Assembly: GCA_963840535.1 (NCBI GenBank)
Contig: CAWIZJ010000057.1
Span: 186,001-250,000 of the forward strand
Length of the DNA stretch: 64,000 bases
Direction: 5' to 3'
Source: VAZQ01 sp963840535
GTDB taxonomy: Bacteria > Pseudomonadota > Alphaproteobacteria > Rhizobiales > Xanthobacteraceae
Below, one piece after another: positions 38,622 through 47,550 of the stretch. A program made the translations under genes and the position numbers. Position 1 is the first letter of the stretch. Each line of letters opens with the position of its first letter. The notes below the pieces were generated by a model, which ran no database searches, was not told the DNA's origin, and worked only from the letters and a program-made list of their open reading frames with translations.

Positions 38622-39326
38622 ATGGGTCAAGGTCTCCGCGTGTTGTGTGCACGCTCGATGACCACGGCGGTCAATGCGCTCGCCGACAAGTTCAGGCGTG
38701 GCAGCGGGCGTGACGTGGATGTCACGTTCGGAACCGTCGGTGCCTTGCAAGCCAAGCTCGCGGCGGGCGAGACGGCCGATGTCATCATCCTCGGTGCTCC
38801 CGCCATCGCCAGGATGGAGCAAACGGGCGGGATCGTGGCCGGCAGCCGCAGGGACATCGCACGCACGTCGATCGGCGTCGCGGTGCGCGAGGGTGCACCG
38901 GTGCCCGACATCTCGACGGCCGAGGCCTTCACCCAGGCGCTCCTCGGCGCGCGCGCGGTGGCCCTCAGCGACCCCGCCGTGGGCGGATCGGCGGGTGTGC
39001 ATCTCGCCGCGCTGTGGGATCGCATCGGGCTGGCTTCGCAGATGGCGGGCAAGGCCATGCCGCAGCAGAGCGGAGCCGAGGTGGCGGCGCGCGTGGCCGA
39101 AGGCCGGGCCGATCTGGGGCTCACCCTGATTGCCGAGATGGTGCCGGTCGCCGGTGTGCGGGTGATCGGAAAAATCCCCCCGCCGCTCGGCAACGACACG
39201 ACCTATGCGTCGGGCATCTCTGCCGGCTGCGCCGATCGGGCGGCAGCCGCCGCCTTCATCGATGCTCTCGTCGATCCCGCCGAACGCGACGTTTGGACCG
39301 CAGCGGGATTCGAATGGGTGGGTTAG
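38622..39326 (+). CDS. ModA-like substrate-binding protein without signal peptide
   Basis: A 234-aa type II binding fold resembling molybdate-binding ModA: FGTVGALQAKLAAGETADVI in parts, then SDPAVGGSAGVHLAALWDRI and AEGRADLGLTLIAEM. The N-terminus (MGQGLRVLCARSMTT) lacks a hydrophobic signal, and no upstream in-frame extension supplies one. It may be cytoplasmic or may use its ligand differently from a transporter receptor. No modB or modC lies near. tctC-like genes follow on the same strand. Confidence 0.75.
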   Translation: MGQGLRVLCARSMTTAVNALADKFRRGSGRDVDVTFGTVGALQAKLAAGETADVIILGAPAIARMEQTGGIVAGSRRDIARTSIGVAVREGAPVPDISTAEAFTQALLGARAVALSDPAVGGSAGVHLAALWDRIGLASQMAGKAMPQQSGAEVAARVAEGRADLGLTLIAEMVPVAGVRVIGKIPPPLGNDTTYASGISAGCADRAAAAAFIDALVDPAERDVWTAAGFEWVG

Positions 39327-39393
39327 AATGGTCGGCCCGGACCGGGTCCAGGGAGATGCGTCCGCGGACCACCCACAGCAAGGATGGGAAATC

Positions 39394-40383
39394 ATGTCCG
39401 ACGTCAGCCGAATCGTCTCCCGCGCCCTCCTCGCGGTGGTGGCGCTCGCCCTCGCGCTGCCGCTCGCCCCGTCCATCTCACGTGCCGCCTATCCGGAACG
39501 GGTGATCACGCTGGTCGTGCCGTTCCCGGCGGGAGGCCCGACCGATATCATTGCCCGCATCGTCTCTGTGGCCTTCAACAGGTCGCTCGGCCAGTCCGTC
39601 ATCGTCGAGAATCGCACCGGTGGCGGCGGCAATCCCGGCATAGCCGCGGTGGCGCGCGCCGCGCCGGATGGCTACACGCTGCTGCTCACCTCGACCGCCA
39701 TTGCCGTCAATCCCGCCCTCTACAGCAATTTGCCGTACGATCCGATCAAGGATTTCGCGCCGATCTGCGAGCTCGTCAACGCACCCAACGTCCTATTCGT
39801 GCGCGCGGATTCCGAGCTCAAGACGCTCGCGGATGTGATCGCGCGTGCGAAGTCCGCGCCCGGCGTGATCAATTACTCGAGCCCGGGCGCCGGCACGAAA
39901 TCCCATCTCAGCGCCGAGCAGCTCAAGCTGCGTGCCGGTATCGACATGGTGCATATCCCCTATCGGGGCGGTGGTCCTGCCACCATGGCGGTGCTGGAGG
40001 GAACCGTGCCGATCGGATCGGTAGCGCTCGCGCCGGTCGAGCCGCTGATCAAGGAAGGCAAGTTTCGCGCGCTGGCGGTGACCGGAGCGGAGCGCTGGTT
40101 CTCCCTGCCAGACGTGCCGACCATGATCGAGGCGGGCTTTCCCGGCTTCGTCTCCGACACCTTCAACGCTCTGTTCGCACCCGCCGGGACGCCCAAGGAG
40201 ATTGTGGCGCTGTTGTCGCGGGAGAGCCAGGCGGCCCTCAAGGTGCCGGAGGCGCGCGCCGCCGCACAGCGCGCCGGCTACCAGATCGTCGCCGGCACGC
40301 CCGAGCAGCTCGCGGCGAAGCTCGCGAGCGAAATTGCGCTCACCAAGGAGCTAGTCGGTCGATTGGGGATCAAGCCGCAGTGA
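39394..40383 (+). CDS. Bug/TctC-family periplasmic binding protein
   Basis: 329 aa with a clear signal peptide (LLAVVALALALPLAPSISRA). The mature part starts YPERVITLVVPFPAGGPTDI. Landmarks VIVENRTGGGGNPG, APDGYTLLLTS, SSPGAGTKSH and HIPYRGGGPATMAVL are all present. ATG 39394 follows AAGGATGGGAA. It lies 67 bp after the ModA-like gene and 79 bp before another tctC paralogue, so the three may be cotranscribed. The ligand is unknown; Bug proteins usually bind carboxylates. Confidence 0.88.
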   Translation: MSDVSRIVSRALLAVVALALALPLAPSISRAAYPERVITLVVPFPAGGPTDIIARIVSVAFNRSLGQSVIVENRTGGGGNPGIAAVARAAPDGYTLLLTSTAIAVNPALYSNLPYDPIKDFAPICELVNAPNVLFVRADSELKTLADVIARAKSAPGVINYSSPGAGTKSHLSAEQLKLRAGIDMVHIPYRGGGPATMAVLEGTVPIGSVALAPVEPLIKEGKFRALAVTGAERWFSLPDVPTMIEAGFPGFVSDTFNALFAPAGTPKEIVALLSRESQAALKVPEARAAAQRAGYQIVAGTPEQLAAKLASEIALTKELVGRLGIKPQ

Positions 40384-40462
40384 AAGCAGTGGCCGATTTG
40401 TCCGAAGAGCCGAACCCGAGCAGGCCTATCGTTGGTCGATCACCCCGCACGGAGGAAGGAAC

Positions 40463-41434
40463 ATGATCTCTTCGGCACTGACCGCAGGGGCGTTGCTTTG
40501 CTCGGCCGTGCTTGCGGCGTCAGGCGCGGCTGCGCAGGCGCAGAGCTATCCCAGCAAGCCGATCCGCCTCATTCTGCCTTATGTGCCCGGCGGCATCATC
40601 GACAACGTCGGACGCAACCTGGCGCAGCGGCTGAGCGAGACCATCGGGCAATCAGTCGTGGCCGAGAACCGTCCCGGCGCAGGTGGCATGGTGGGCACCG
40701 ACGTGGTCGCGCGTGCGGCGCCGGATGGCTACACGATCCTCCTGAACGACCCCGCGGTCGTCATCAATCCGACCTTGCAGAAGGATGCGCCCTACGACCT
40801 TTCCAAGCTGCAGGCGGTGGCAATCGTCGGCTCGTCGCCGGCGCTCATCGTCAGCTCGCTGCACGTGCCGATCAAGACCCTGCCCGAGTTGATCGGATAC
40901 GCAAAAGCCAATCCGGGCAAGCTCAACTTCGCTTCCGCCGGCATCGGCACCGCGCCCCATCTTTCCGGCGAGCTGATCAAATTGCGCGCCGGCATCGACA
41001 TGACGCACGTCCCCTACCGCGGGATCGGAGCGTCCTATCCGGACGTCCTCAGCGGCAAGGTGCAATTGGCGTTCTCGAGCATTGCAGGTGCGCTGCCGTT
41101 CACGAGCGACAATCGGGTACGGCCGATCGCCAGCACTCTGGCCGCGCGCAGCAAGGTGTATCCCGACGTGCCGGCGGTCGCGGAAACGCTCCCCGGCTTC
41201 AACGTCGATCTTTGGACCGGCGTGTTCGCGCCGGTCGGGCTGCCGCCGGCCGTGCTGGCACGCCTCAACGGCGAGATCAACAAGGCGCTGCAACATCCCG
41301 AGATGAAGGCGGCGCTCGCGAAGATTGGCGTCGAGCCGCGCCTCACTGGCCCGGAAGAAGCCTCGGCCTTCGCGCGCGCTGACTACGAGCAATGGAAAAA
41401 GGTGATCGCCGAGGGCAAGATCAAGTCCGAATAG
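40463..41434 (+). CDS. Bug/TctC-family periplasmic binding protein
   Basis: 323 aa. The signal peptide spans about residues 1-26, ending ASGAAAQAQ, followed by YPSKPIRLILPYVPGGIIDN. Family landmarks VVAENRPGAGGMVG, APDGYTILLND and HVPYRGIGASYPDVL are visible. ATG 40463 has a strong GGAGGAAGG at 40451-40459. It ends 14 bp before a strong hairpin, so it probably closes a three-gene unit starting at 38622. Confidence 0.88.
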   Translation: MISSALTAGALLCSAVLAASGAAAQAQSYPSKPIRLILPYVPGGIIDNVGRNLAQRLSETIGQSVVAENRPGAGGMVGTDVVARAAPDGYTILLNDPAVVINPTLQKDAPYDLSKLQAVAIVGSSPALIVSSLHVPIKTLPELIGYAKANPGKLNFASAGIGTAPHLSGELIKLRAGIDMTHVPYRGIGASYPDVLSGKVQLAFSSIAGALPFTSDNRVRPIASTLAARSKVYPDVPAVAETLPGFNVDLWTGVFAPVGLPPAVLARLNGEINKALQHPEMKAALAKIGVEPRLTGPEEASAFARADYEQWKKVIAEGKIKSE

Positions 41435-41448
41435 CACACCGAAATGAA

Positions 41449-41473
41449 GAAGGGCTGCCGTGGGCAGCCCTTC
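41449..41473 (+). terminator. Bidirectional terminator-like hairpin
   Basis: GAAGGGCTGCC (41449-41459) pairs perfectly with GGCAGCCCTTC (41463-41473) around a three-base loop. On the minus strand the stem is followed by a T-rich CTTCATTT. It can end both the rightward tctC unit and the leftward small transcript described at 41515-41592. Confidence 0.7.
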
Positions 41474-41514
41474 CATTGTCGAGCCGTGGTCCGGCTGAAA
41501 CCGCAGCACGTCAC

Positions 41515-41592
41515 CTAGGCGACGCGGACCCCCTCAGAGGCGAGGATCCAGCTCACGGATGCCGGCGACCGCGGCAATGGACAATGAGACAC
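41515..41592 (-). CDS. Candidate 25-aa peptide behind an extreme Shine-Dalgarno sequence
   Basis: On the minus strand, AGAAAGGAGGTGATCCAG (complement of 41592-41609) is identical over 18 bases to the complement of the 16S rRNA 3' end. It is followed at seven-base spacing from AGGAGG by GTG 41592. The frame encodes 25 residues starting MSHCPLPRSPA and ending EGVRVA, then TAG. A terminator hairpin lies 42 bp further on. No homologue is recognised. An alternative is that the sequence sequesters ribosomes or acts as a structured RNA rather than coding. Confidence 0.4.
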   Translation of the reverse strand: MSHCPLPRSPASVSWILASEGVRVA

Positions 41593-41723
41593 TGGATCAC
41601 CTCCTTTCTGTTGTTGACGACGGACGCAATGTAGATGGTGCTCGCTGATTTGGGAAGTCCGGATGTCGCCCGCCGTCCGACCGACTGTTGGCGCCCCGGT
41701 GCATCGAAACGAGGGAAAACGCC

Positions 41724-42684
41724 ATGAACAGGATGCTCGCTTTGCTGGCTGGATTGGCCGCCGCCGCCGGCGCTCAGGCCGCTGCCGCCGAAACCCTGAA
41801 GGTTGCTGTCGCGCAGCGTGGATTCTGGAACAGCACCTTCGTCGACGTCGCCCTCAAGCAGGGGTACTTCAAGGAGGCTGGTCTCGACATCGAGATTCTC
41901 TATACCGAAGGGGGCGCCTCCACGCTTACACCGGTGATTGCCGGCAGCATCGACATCGCCATGACCAACGGCACGCTCGGCGTCATCGCCGCCTACGCCA
42001 AGGGCATGCCGGTGCGCATCATCAGCGCGGAAGCGACCGGCGCTCCCGACGCTTTCTGGTATGCGCGTCCGGAGAGCGGCATCAGGAGCCTTGCCGACAC
42101 CAACGGCAAGACCATCGCGTTTTCCTCGCCCGGCTCGTCGACCAACCTCATTCTGCTGCAGCTGGTGAACCAGGCGAAGGCGAACTCCGAAAATCGTCGC
42201 CACCGGCGGCGCGCCGGCCACCCTCACGCAGGTGATGTCCGGGCAGATCGACGTCGGCTGGTCGGTGCCGCCGTTCGTGCTGCAACAGCTCGCCGATGGC
42301 CGCCTCACCATCATCGCGCGCGGCAGCGATGTTCCCGCGCTGGCGCAGCAGACCATTCGCGTCAACGTCGCCAATGCCAATGCCCTCAAGCAGAAGCGCG
42401 ACGCTTTCGTGCGCTACATCAAGGCGATCAGCCGCGCCATCGACTGGGCCTATTCCGCCCCCGACGCAATCGATAACTACGCCGAGATCGCCAAGGTTCC
42501 GCGTGCGCTTGCCCAGCGGACGCGCGACGAGTTCTACCCCAAGGGATCGCTGCAGCTTGCCGAGATAAAAGGTCTCGATGTCACCCTCAAGCAGGCGCTC
42601 GACTTCAAGTACCTCACCTCGCCGATGAGCGTGGCGGACGCGCAGGGGCTGCTCGATATTCTCTATCTGCCGGAGAAGAAGTAG
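41724..42684 (+). CDS. NMT1/THI5-like periplasmic substrate-binding protein (one +1 frame break)
   Basis: Type II binding protein of the nitrate/sulfonate/pyrimidine-precursor class, about 319 aa after correction. The signal peptide (LALLAGLAAAAGAQA) is followed by ETLKVAVAQRGFWN, then KQGYFKEAGLDIEI and the NGTLGVIAAYAKGMPV stretch. An extra base at about 42189 (expected NSKIVATGGAPATLTQVMSG) shifts the frame, and the rest continues to the TAG at 42682-42684. ATG 41724 follows GAGGG. No permease or ATPase is adjacent. Confidence 0.85.
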
Positions 42685-42692
42685 CGCAAAAG

Positions 42693-42998
42693 CTAATGCC
42701 GCCGCGCCTGCACCAGGTATCCGAAAATCGTCTGCTCGCCCAATTGCTTGCACGCTTCCAGCCGGTGCAGGCCTTCGACCAGCACGAAGCGGTCGCCGTC
42801 GCGGCGGACCAGGATCGGGGATTGCTGGCCGATGTGCAAAATGCTCTCGGCGATCTCGCGTGCTTTCTCGGGATCGAGCGTGGCCCGCCGCTTGGCCGGC
42901 ACGTAGATGCTCGCGATCGCCAATGTCTCACGTTTCATCATGGGAGTGACATCGCGGGGGACACCATGTCGTCGGGTAAGCTGGTGTAGGCGCAGCAT
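42693..42998 (-). CDS. Small ParB-like (ParB/Srx fold) protein
   Basis: 101 aa. The core contains ASIYVPAKRRATLDPEKARE, IGQQSPILVRRDGDRFVLVE and EGLHRLEACKQLGEQTI, the ParB N-terminal box pattern (P-I-x-V-R and E-G-x-H-R). There is no helix-turn-helix or dimerisation domain, so it is not a chromosome-partition ParB. Such small proteins belong to the ParB-like nuclease superfamily with unproven roles. ATG 42998 has AGGA at eight-base spacing; ATG 42941 or 42938 are alternatives. It is convergent with the binding-protein gene, nine bases away. Confidence 0.75.
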   Translation of the reverse strand: MLRLHQLTRRHGVPRDVTPMMKRETLAIASIYVPAKRRATLDPEKAREIAESILHIGQQSPILVRRDGDRFVLVEGLHRLEACKQLGEQTIFGYLVQARRH

Positions 42999-43209
42999 AA
43001 CGATTTTCCTGCCTCCCGTCGCGGCCGTCGGGCCTGCACACCCGAGTGCACGGCCGTGAGCGCGGCGGCTTGCTCGTGGTCTGGGCCAGCTCCTCGGCAG
43101 CAGTACGTGACCCGGGACAAAGCCGAGCCCCCTTGGGGATGGCGGAGGGCCGGGCTACGCTGGCTGTCCGACCTCGGCCCGGGCTCGCCCTCATCCTCGC
43201 ACCCAGTCA

Positions 43210-44088
43210 GTGACTCGTCCCCATTCCACGCACACCGGCGACCGTCTGATGCTGATCGGTCCCGCGTTGCTCGGGGCCTCGTCGTTCGCGTGCGCCGACG
43301 TGCTGAGCAAGGTCGTGCTCCAACACGGCGCCGACGTGCTGACGGTCTCGACCGTCCGCGGCTTGTTTGGGGTGACGTTCCTGTTCGTGTGGTTGCGACT
43401 GGCCGAGCCGCCGCCGTTGACGTCGCGGGCGATCTGGATCTCGCTGGGCGTGGGCGGCCTGTTCGCCGGCAACGTCTTTCTCCTGTTCAAGGCGATCGAG
43501 ACCGTCGACGTGCCGATCGCGATCCTGACCTATTTCGTCTACCCGCTTCTCACCGGGATTGCGGCTGCAGCGACTGGGGTGGAAAAGCTCACCTGGCGGG
43601 GCGCCGCGGCCGCCATTGCCGCCTTTTTCGGACTAGCCCTGATCATCGGCGCGCACCCCGCCGGATTGGCAGTCGCCGGTGTGCTTGCAGCCCTCGGTGC
43701 CGCCTGCTGCCGCGTGGTGATGCTGCTGGTGACGCGGGCGAAGCTGCAGAGCGCCGACCCGCGGCTGATCACCTGGTATTCGCTCCTTTCCTCGACGGTG
43801 CTGTTCATCCTGGCCTCGCTGGCGACGTGGAACTGGCAGCCGCCGGCGACGGCGTTCGGCTGGGTGAGCTTGATCGTGCTCAGCGTGGCGGTTACGACGG
43901 GCATTCTCGGCGTTTTCGCCTCGACCGGGCGCATCGGTCCCTTCCACACCGCGCTGTTCATGAACCTCGAGCCGCTGCTTGCGACCGTTGGGAGCGCGCT
44001 GTTCCTCGGCGAGGTGATCACGCCGCTGCAGGCGTTGGGAGGCGCAGTCATGATCGCCGCGCTGGTGACGTTTCAATGGCGACGTTGA
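43210..44088 (+). CDS. EamA/DMT-superfamily transporter
   Basis: 292 aa with ten hydrophobic segments and the internal duplication typical of EamA proteins. The second half ends with EPLLATVGSALFLGEVITPLQ, the usual motif before the last helix. The start is GTG 43210 or ATG 43249. The substrate is unknown; the family exports amino acids and other metabolites. It is convergent with uvrD across 64 bp. The 42999-43209 gap upstream shows nothing identifiable. Confidence 0.85.
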   Translation: MTRPHSTHTGDRLMLIGPALLGASSFACADVLSKVVLQHGADVLTVSTVRGLFGVTFLFVWLRLAEPPPLTSRAIWISLGVGGLFAGNVFLLFKAIETVDVPIAILTYFVYPLLTGIAAAATGVEKLTWRGAAAAIAAFFGLALIIGAHPAGLAVAGVLAALGAACCRVVMLLVTRAKLQSADPRLITWYSLLSSTVLFILASLATWNWQPPATAFGWVSLIVLSVAVTTGILGVFASTGRIGPFHTALFMNLEPLLATVGSALFLGEVITPLQALGGAVMIAALVTFQWRR

Positions 44089-44152
44089 GCCGGCGACATC
44101 GGCCGTTGCAGGAGTTCTGATCGGGAAGGTCACATCGCCCAGCGGCGATCGC

Positions 44153-46747
44153 TCACGCCCGCTGCACGAAGCTGTCCACAACGCGCTTCTCACCGGCCTT
44201 GTCGAACTGGACCACGAGCTTGTTGCCGTCGATGGCGGTGACGCTGCCGTTGCCGAATTTCTGGTGGAACACGCGGTCACCGATCGCGAAATCGGAAGCC
44301 GTGCCGGCGGACCTGGCGACAAGCTCACCTTCGATGGTGAAGGGGAGGCGTGAGCGACTCTTGCCGCGGCCGAAGCTGACCTTCTCTCCTGTTGGCGGAG
44401 GGGACATGGCACCACCGACATCCAAATCATGGATGGAGGCTTCGTCGTCTCTCGAATGTTCCCTTCGCTCTTCCTCGAACCCGTCGCGCTTGCTCTTGCG
44501 TTGTGCGCGCTGCCAGCCGGGGGTGCCGTAGGTCGAGCCGAAATGCGTCATTTCGTCGAAGCGCGAGGCGCCGGTGTAACCGCTGCCGAAGCTGCCCTTC
44601 GCTTCCGTCACCTCCACGTGCGCCTCCGGCAACTCGTCGAGAAACCGTGAGGGAACGTTCGAATTCCACAAGCCGTGCATTCGTCGGTTGGCGGAGAAGT
44701 AGATTCTGGCGCGGCGCCGTGCGCGAGTGAGCCCGACATGGGCCAGGCGTCGCTCCTCCTCGAGCCCGGCGCGTCCCTGGTCGTCGAGGGTGCGCTGGTT
44801 CGGGAACAGACCTTCCTCCCAGCCTGGCAGGAACACGGTGTCGAACTCGAGCCCCTTGGCGGAATGCAGCGTCATGATCGATACCGCCTCGCCGGCCTCG
44901 CGCCTGTCGGTGTCCATCACCAGCGCGATGTGCTCCAGGAAGCCGGCGAGGTTCTCGAACTCCTCCATGGAGCGGATCAACTCCTTGAGGTTCTCCAGCC
45001 GGCCGGCCGCGTCGGCGCTGCGGTCATTCTGCCACCTCTCGGTGTAACCCAACTCGTCGAGCACGATCTGAGCGAGTTCGGTGTGGGGCACGGCGTCGCG
45101 GCGATCCCGCCAGCGGTCGAGCGAGGTGAGCAGATCGCGCAGCGCGCTGCGCGGCTTCGGCTTGAGTTCGTCGGTCGCGATCAGCGCGCGAGCGGCTTCG
45201 GTGAGCGGCACCCGCTTCCTGCGGGCGTGTTCGTGCAGCAGCCGGACGGTGGCGTCGCCGAGTCCGCGCTTGGGTACGTTCACGATGCGCTCGAAGGCGA
45301 GATCATCGGCTCCCGAATGGACCACGCGCAGGTAGGCGAGGGCGTCGCGAATCTCCTGGCGCTCGTAGAAGCGCGGTCCGCCGATGACGCGGTAGGGCAG
45401 GCCAAGCGTGACGAAACGGTCCTCGAATTCGCGCATCTGGAACGAGGCCCGCACCAGGATCGCGATCTCGTCGAGCGAGTGCGGGCTGCCGATGCCGTCG
45501 TCGCGCTGCAGCTGCTCGATCTCCTCGCCGACGGCGCGCGCCTCTTCCTCCGAATCCCAGCAGGACGAGACGGTCACCTTTTCACCCGGCACGTTCTCGG
45601 TGCGCAGGGTCTTGCCGAGCCGGCCTTCGTTGTGCGCAATGAGATGCGAAGCGGCGGCGAGGATGTGGGCGGTGGAACGGTAGTTGCGCTCCAGCCGGAT
45701 GATCCTGGCGCCGGGAAAATCCTTCTCGAAGCGCAGGATGTTGTCGATCTCGGCCCCGCGCCAGCCGTAGATCGACTGGTCGTCGTCGCCCACACAGCAG
45801 ATGTTCCTGGTCCTTTCCGGCTCGGCCTGCTCCATCGCTCCGCTTGCTGACGGGCGACCGGCCGCATCAGCGTTGCGGCTGCCGCCCTGTGCCAGCAGAC
45901 GCAGCCACAGATACTGCGCGACGTTGGTGTCCTGATACTCGTCCACCAGGATGTATCTGAACCGTGCCTGATAATGGCGCAGCACCTCGGGTTGCTCCCG
46001 GAACAGGCGGATGCATTCGAGGAGGAGGTCGCCGAAGTCGGTGGCATTGAGCACCTTCAGGCGGTCCTGGTAGGCGGCATAGAGCTTCTTGCCTCTGCCG
46101 CCGGCGAAGCTTGCCGCTTCGCCGGCAGGAACCTGATCGGGCGTGAGCCCGCGGTTCTTCCAACTGTCGATGAGACCAGCGAGCACGCGCGCCGGCCAAC
46201 GCTTCTCATCGATCCTCTCCGCCGCCAGCAGCTGCTTGAGCAGGCGCATCTGATCGTCAACATCGAGGATGGTGAAGTCCGGCTTCAGTCCGACCAGCTC
46301 GGCGTGGCGGCGTAGGATCTTGGCGCCGATCGAGTGAAAGGTGCCGAGCCACGGCATGCCTTCGACGATCTCTCCCACCATCAGGCCAATGCGCGCCTTC
46401 ATCTCGCGTGCCGCCTTGTTGGTGAAGGTGACCGCCAGGATCTCGCTCGCTCTGGCTCGTGCGGTCGCCAGAATGTGTGCGATACGGGTAGTGAGCACGC
46501 GCGTCTTGCCGGTTCCGGCGCCGGCCAGCACCAGCACGGGCCCTTCGAGCGTCACTACCGCCTCGTGCTGCTCCGGATTGAGATCGGCGAGATAGGACGC
46601 GCCCGCGGCCGCCCGTGCGCGCGCGGCAATGCCTCCTTCCCGCGGCTGCGGCGGCACCCGAACATCATTGCGCGGCACGTTGCCCGGCATTGCTGGTTCC
46701 ATTTTCGGCCGACGAGTGCTGCCGGCATTTTCTGGTCGCATCCCCAT
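44153..46747 (-). CDS. uvrD: UvrD/PcrA-type DNA helicase
   Basis: Superfamily 1A 3'-5' helicase of nucleotide excision and mismatch repair. The Q motif LNPEQHEAVV, Walker A GAGTGKTRVLTTRIA, motif II VDEYQDTN, motif III GDDDQSIYGWRGA, motif IV ERNYRS, motif V TLHSAKGLEFDTVFLPG and motif VI VGLTRAR are all seen. The C-terminal tail carries a Tudor-like segment (DRVFHQKFGNGSVTAIDG). ATG 46747 is a guess: ATG 46702 and 46846 are in frame and none has a convincing ribosome site. About 864 aa. A small insertion rich in A and G (NADAAGRPSASGAMEQ) lies near motif III. Confidence 0.93.
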   Translation of the reverse strand: MGMRPENAGSTRRPKMEPAMPGNVPRNDVRVPPQPREGGIAARARAAAGASYLADLNPEQHEAVVTLEGPVLVLAGAGTGKTRVLTTRIAHILATARARASEILAVTFTNKAAREMKARIGLMVGEIVEGMPWLGTFHSIGAKILRRHAELVGLKPDFTILDVDDQMRLLKQLLAAERIDEKRWPARVLAGLIDSWKNRGLTPDQVPAGEAASFAGGRGKKLYAAYQDRLKVLNATDFGDLLLECIRLFREQPEVLRHYQARFRYILVDEYQDTNVAQYLWLRLLAQGGSRNADAAGRPSASGAMEQAEPERTRNICCVGDDDQSIYGWRGAEIDNILRFEKDFPGARIIRLERNYRSTAHILAAASHLIAHNEGRLGKTLRTENVPGEKVTVSSCWDSEEEARAVGEEIEQLQRDDGIGSPHSLDEIAILVRASFQMREFEDRFVTLGLPYRVIGGPRFYERQEIRDALAYLRVVHSGADDLAFERIVNVPKRGLGDATVRLLHEHARRKRVPLTEAARALIATDELKPKPRSALRDLLTSLDRWRDRRDAVPHTELAQIVLDELGYTERWQNDRSADAAGRLENLKELIRSMEEFENLAGFLEHIALVMDTDRREAGEAVSIMTLHSAKGLEFDTVFLPGWEEGLFPNQRTLDDQGRAGLEEERRLAHVGLTRARRRARIYFSANRRMHGLWNSNVPSRFLDELPEAHVEVTEAKGSFGSGYTGASRFDEMTHFGSTYGTPGWQRAQRKSKRDGFEEERREHSRDDEASIHDLDVGGAMSPPPTGEKVSFGRGKSRSRLPFTIEGELVARSAGTASDFAIGDRVFHQKFGNGSVTAIDGNKLVVQFDKAGEKRVVDSFVQRA

Positions 46748-46900
46748 GGGGTCGATCGTGCGGCGTTCAGTCTTCCATGTTTGAGGCGGAAGACAGTCCC
46801 GCCCCCGGATCGAGCCCGCAGGCAGGTTTTGCCGGACATGCGGCAAGCTGGGGCGAATCTCACGACAAGAATGACATTCGTCAGTGACGATGGGGAGGGG

Positions 46901-47411
46901 TCAGCTTGCCTCCGGCATGGCGATCCGCCGGCCGGCAGCTTCCGGGCGCGGCAGGTTGGCGTGCGACGCCCGCATGCGGGCCAGACACTTCGAAACATCG
47001 TCTGGAAAGGGAGCGGTCCTGCCGGCCGCCATTTCGACGTGCAGCGACATGTTCTCCGAGGTGGCGGAGACCCAGCCCTCGGTGGCGTGGAACAATTGCT
47101 CGAAATAATGCATTCGCTTGGCGTCGAAATCGAGCAGTTGGAAGGTCACCCGCACCGGATCGCCGGCGCGCAACTCGCGCAGATAGCGCACATGCACCTC
47201 GGCGGTGAAGCAGGAATGCCCGCGGGTCTTGACGTACTCGATGCCGCAGCCCGAGGAGCTCGAATGCCTCGTCCACCGCGCGGTCGAACAGCACGTTGTA
47301 ATAGGCCATGTTGAGATGGCCGTTGTAGTCGATCCAGCCGGGCTCGACCCGCATCACCGAGGAGACGAAGGGCGCGAAGAACAGCGGTTCGAGGTCGACA
47401 CGATCGAGCAT
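46901..47411 (-). CDS. Acyl-CoA thioesterase, 4HBT hot-dog family (one +1 frame break)
   Basis: About 169 aa after correction. The N-terminus has the hot-dog motif VEPGWIDYNGHLNMAYYNVLFDRAVDE (key residues D-Y-N-G-H-L-N-M), with the catalytic Asp. One extra base at about 47249 turns ELLGCGIEYVKTRG into noise; the next frame resumes at VHVRYLRELRAGDPVRV and ends PEAAGRRIAMPEAS. The family hydrolyses acyl-CoA, often carnitine- or betaine-related or phenylacetyl-type thioesters, and the substrate is not resolved. It starts at ATG 47411, divergent from ycjX. Confidence 0.85.
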
Positions 47412-47550
47412 TTACCGAGATTACGACGTATCTAGCCGGCGCGTCCACTTGCGCAGGGACGATTTCGAGCCCACTTCCCACCGCATGTCGGCCCCGCCGG
47501 CATGGTGAGCTCGGACAACCCGGGATGGGACGGCGCGGACCCGGAAAAGA

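Noticed and set aside
41592..41609. Possible 16S rRNA fragment (CTGGATCACCTCCTTTCT)
   Set aside because: Only the terminal 18 bases match. The sequence upstream does not resemble helix 45 or any other rRNA part, so it is not a ribosomal RNA gene or remnant.
37525..42684. Genomic island or mobile element carrying the binding-protein genes
   Set aside because: No integrase, transposase, tRNA-edge repeat or obvious composition change is visible, so ordinary accessory content is enough to explain it.
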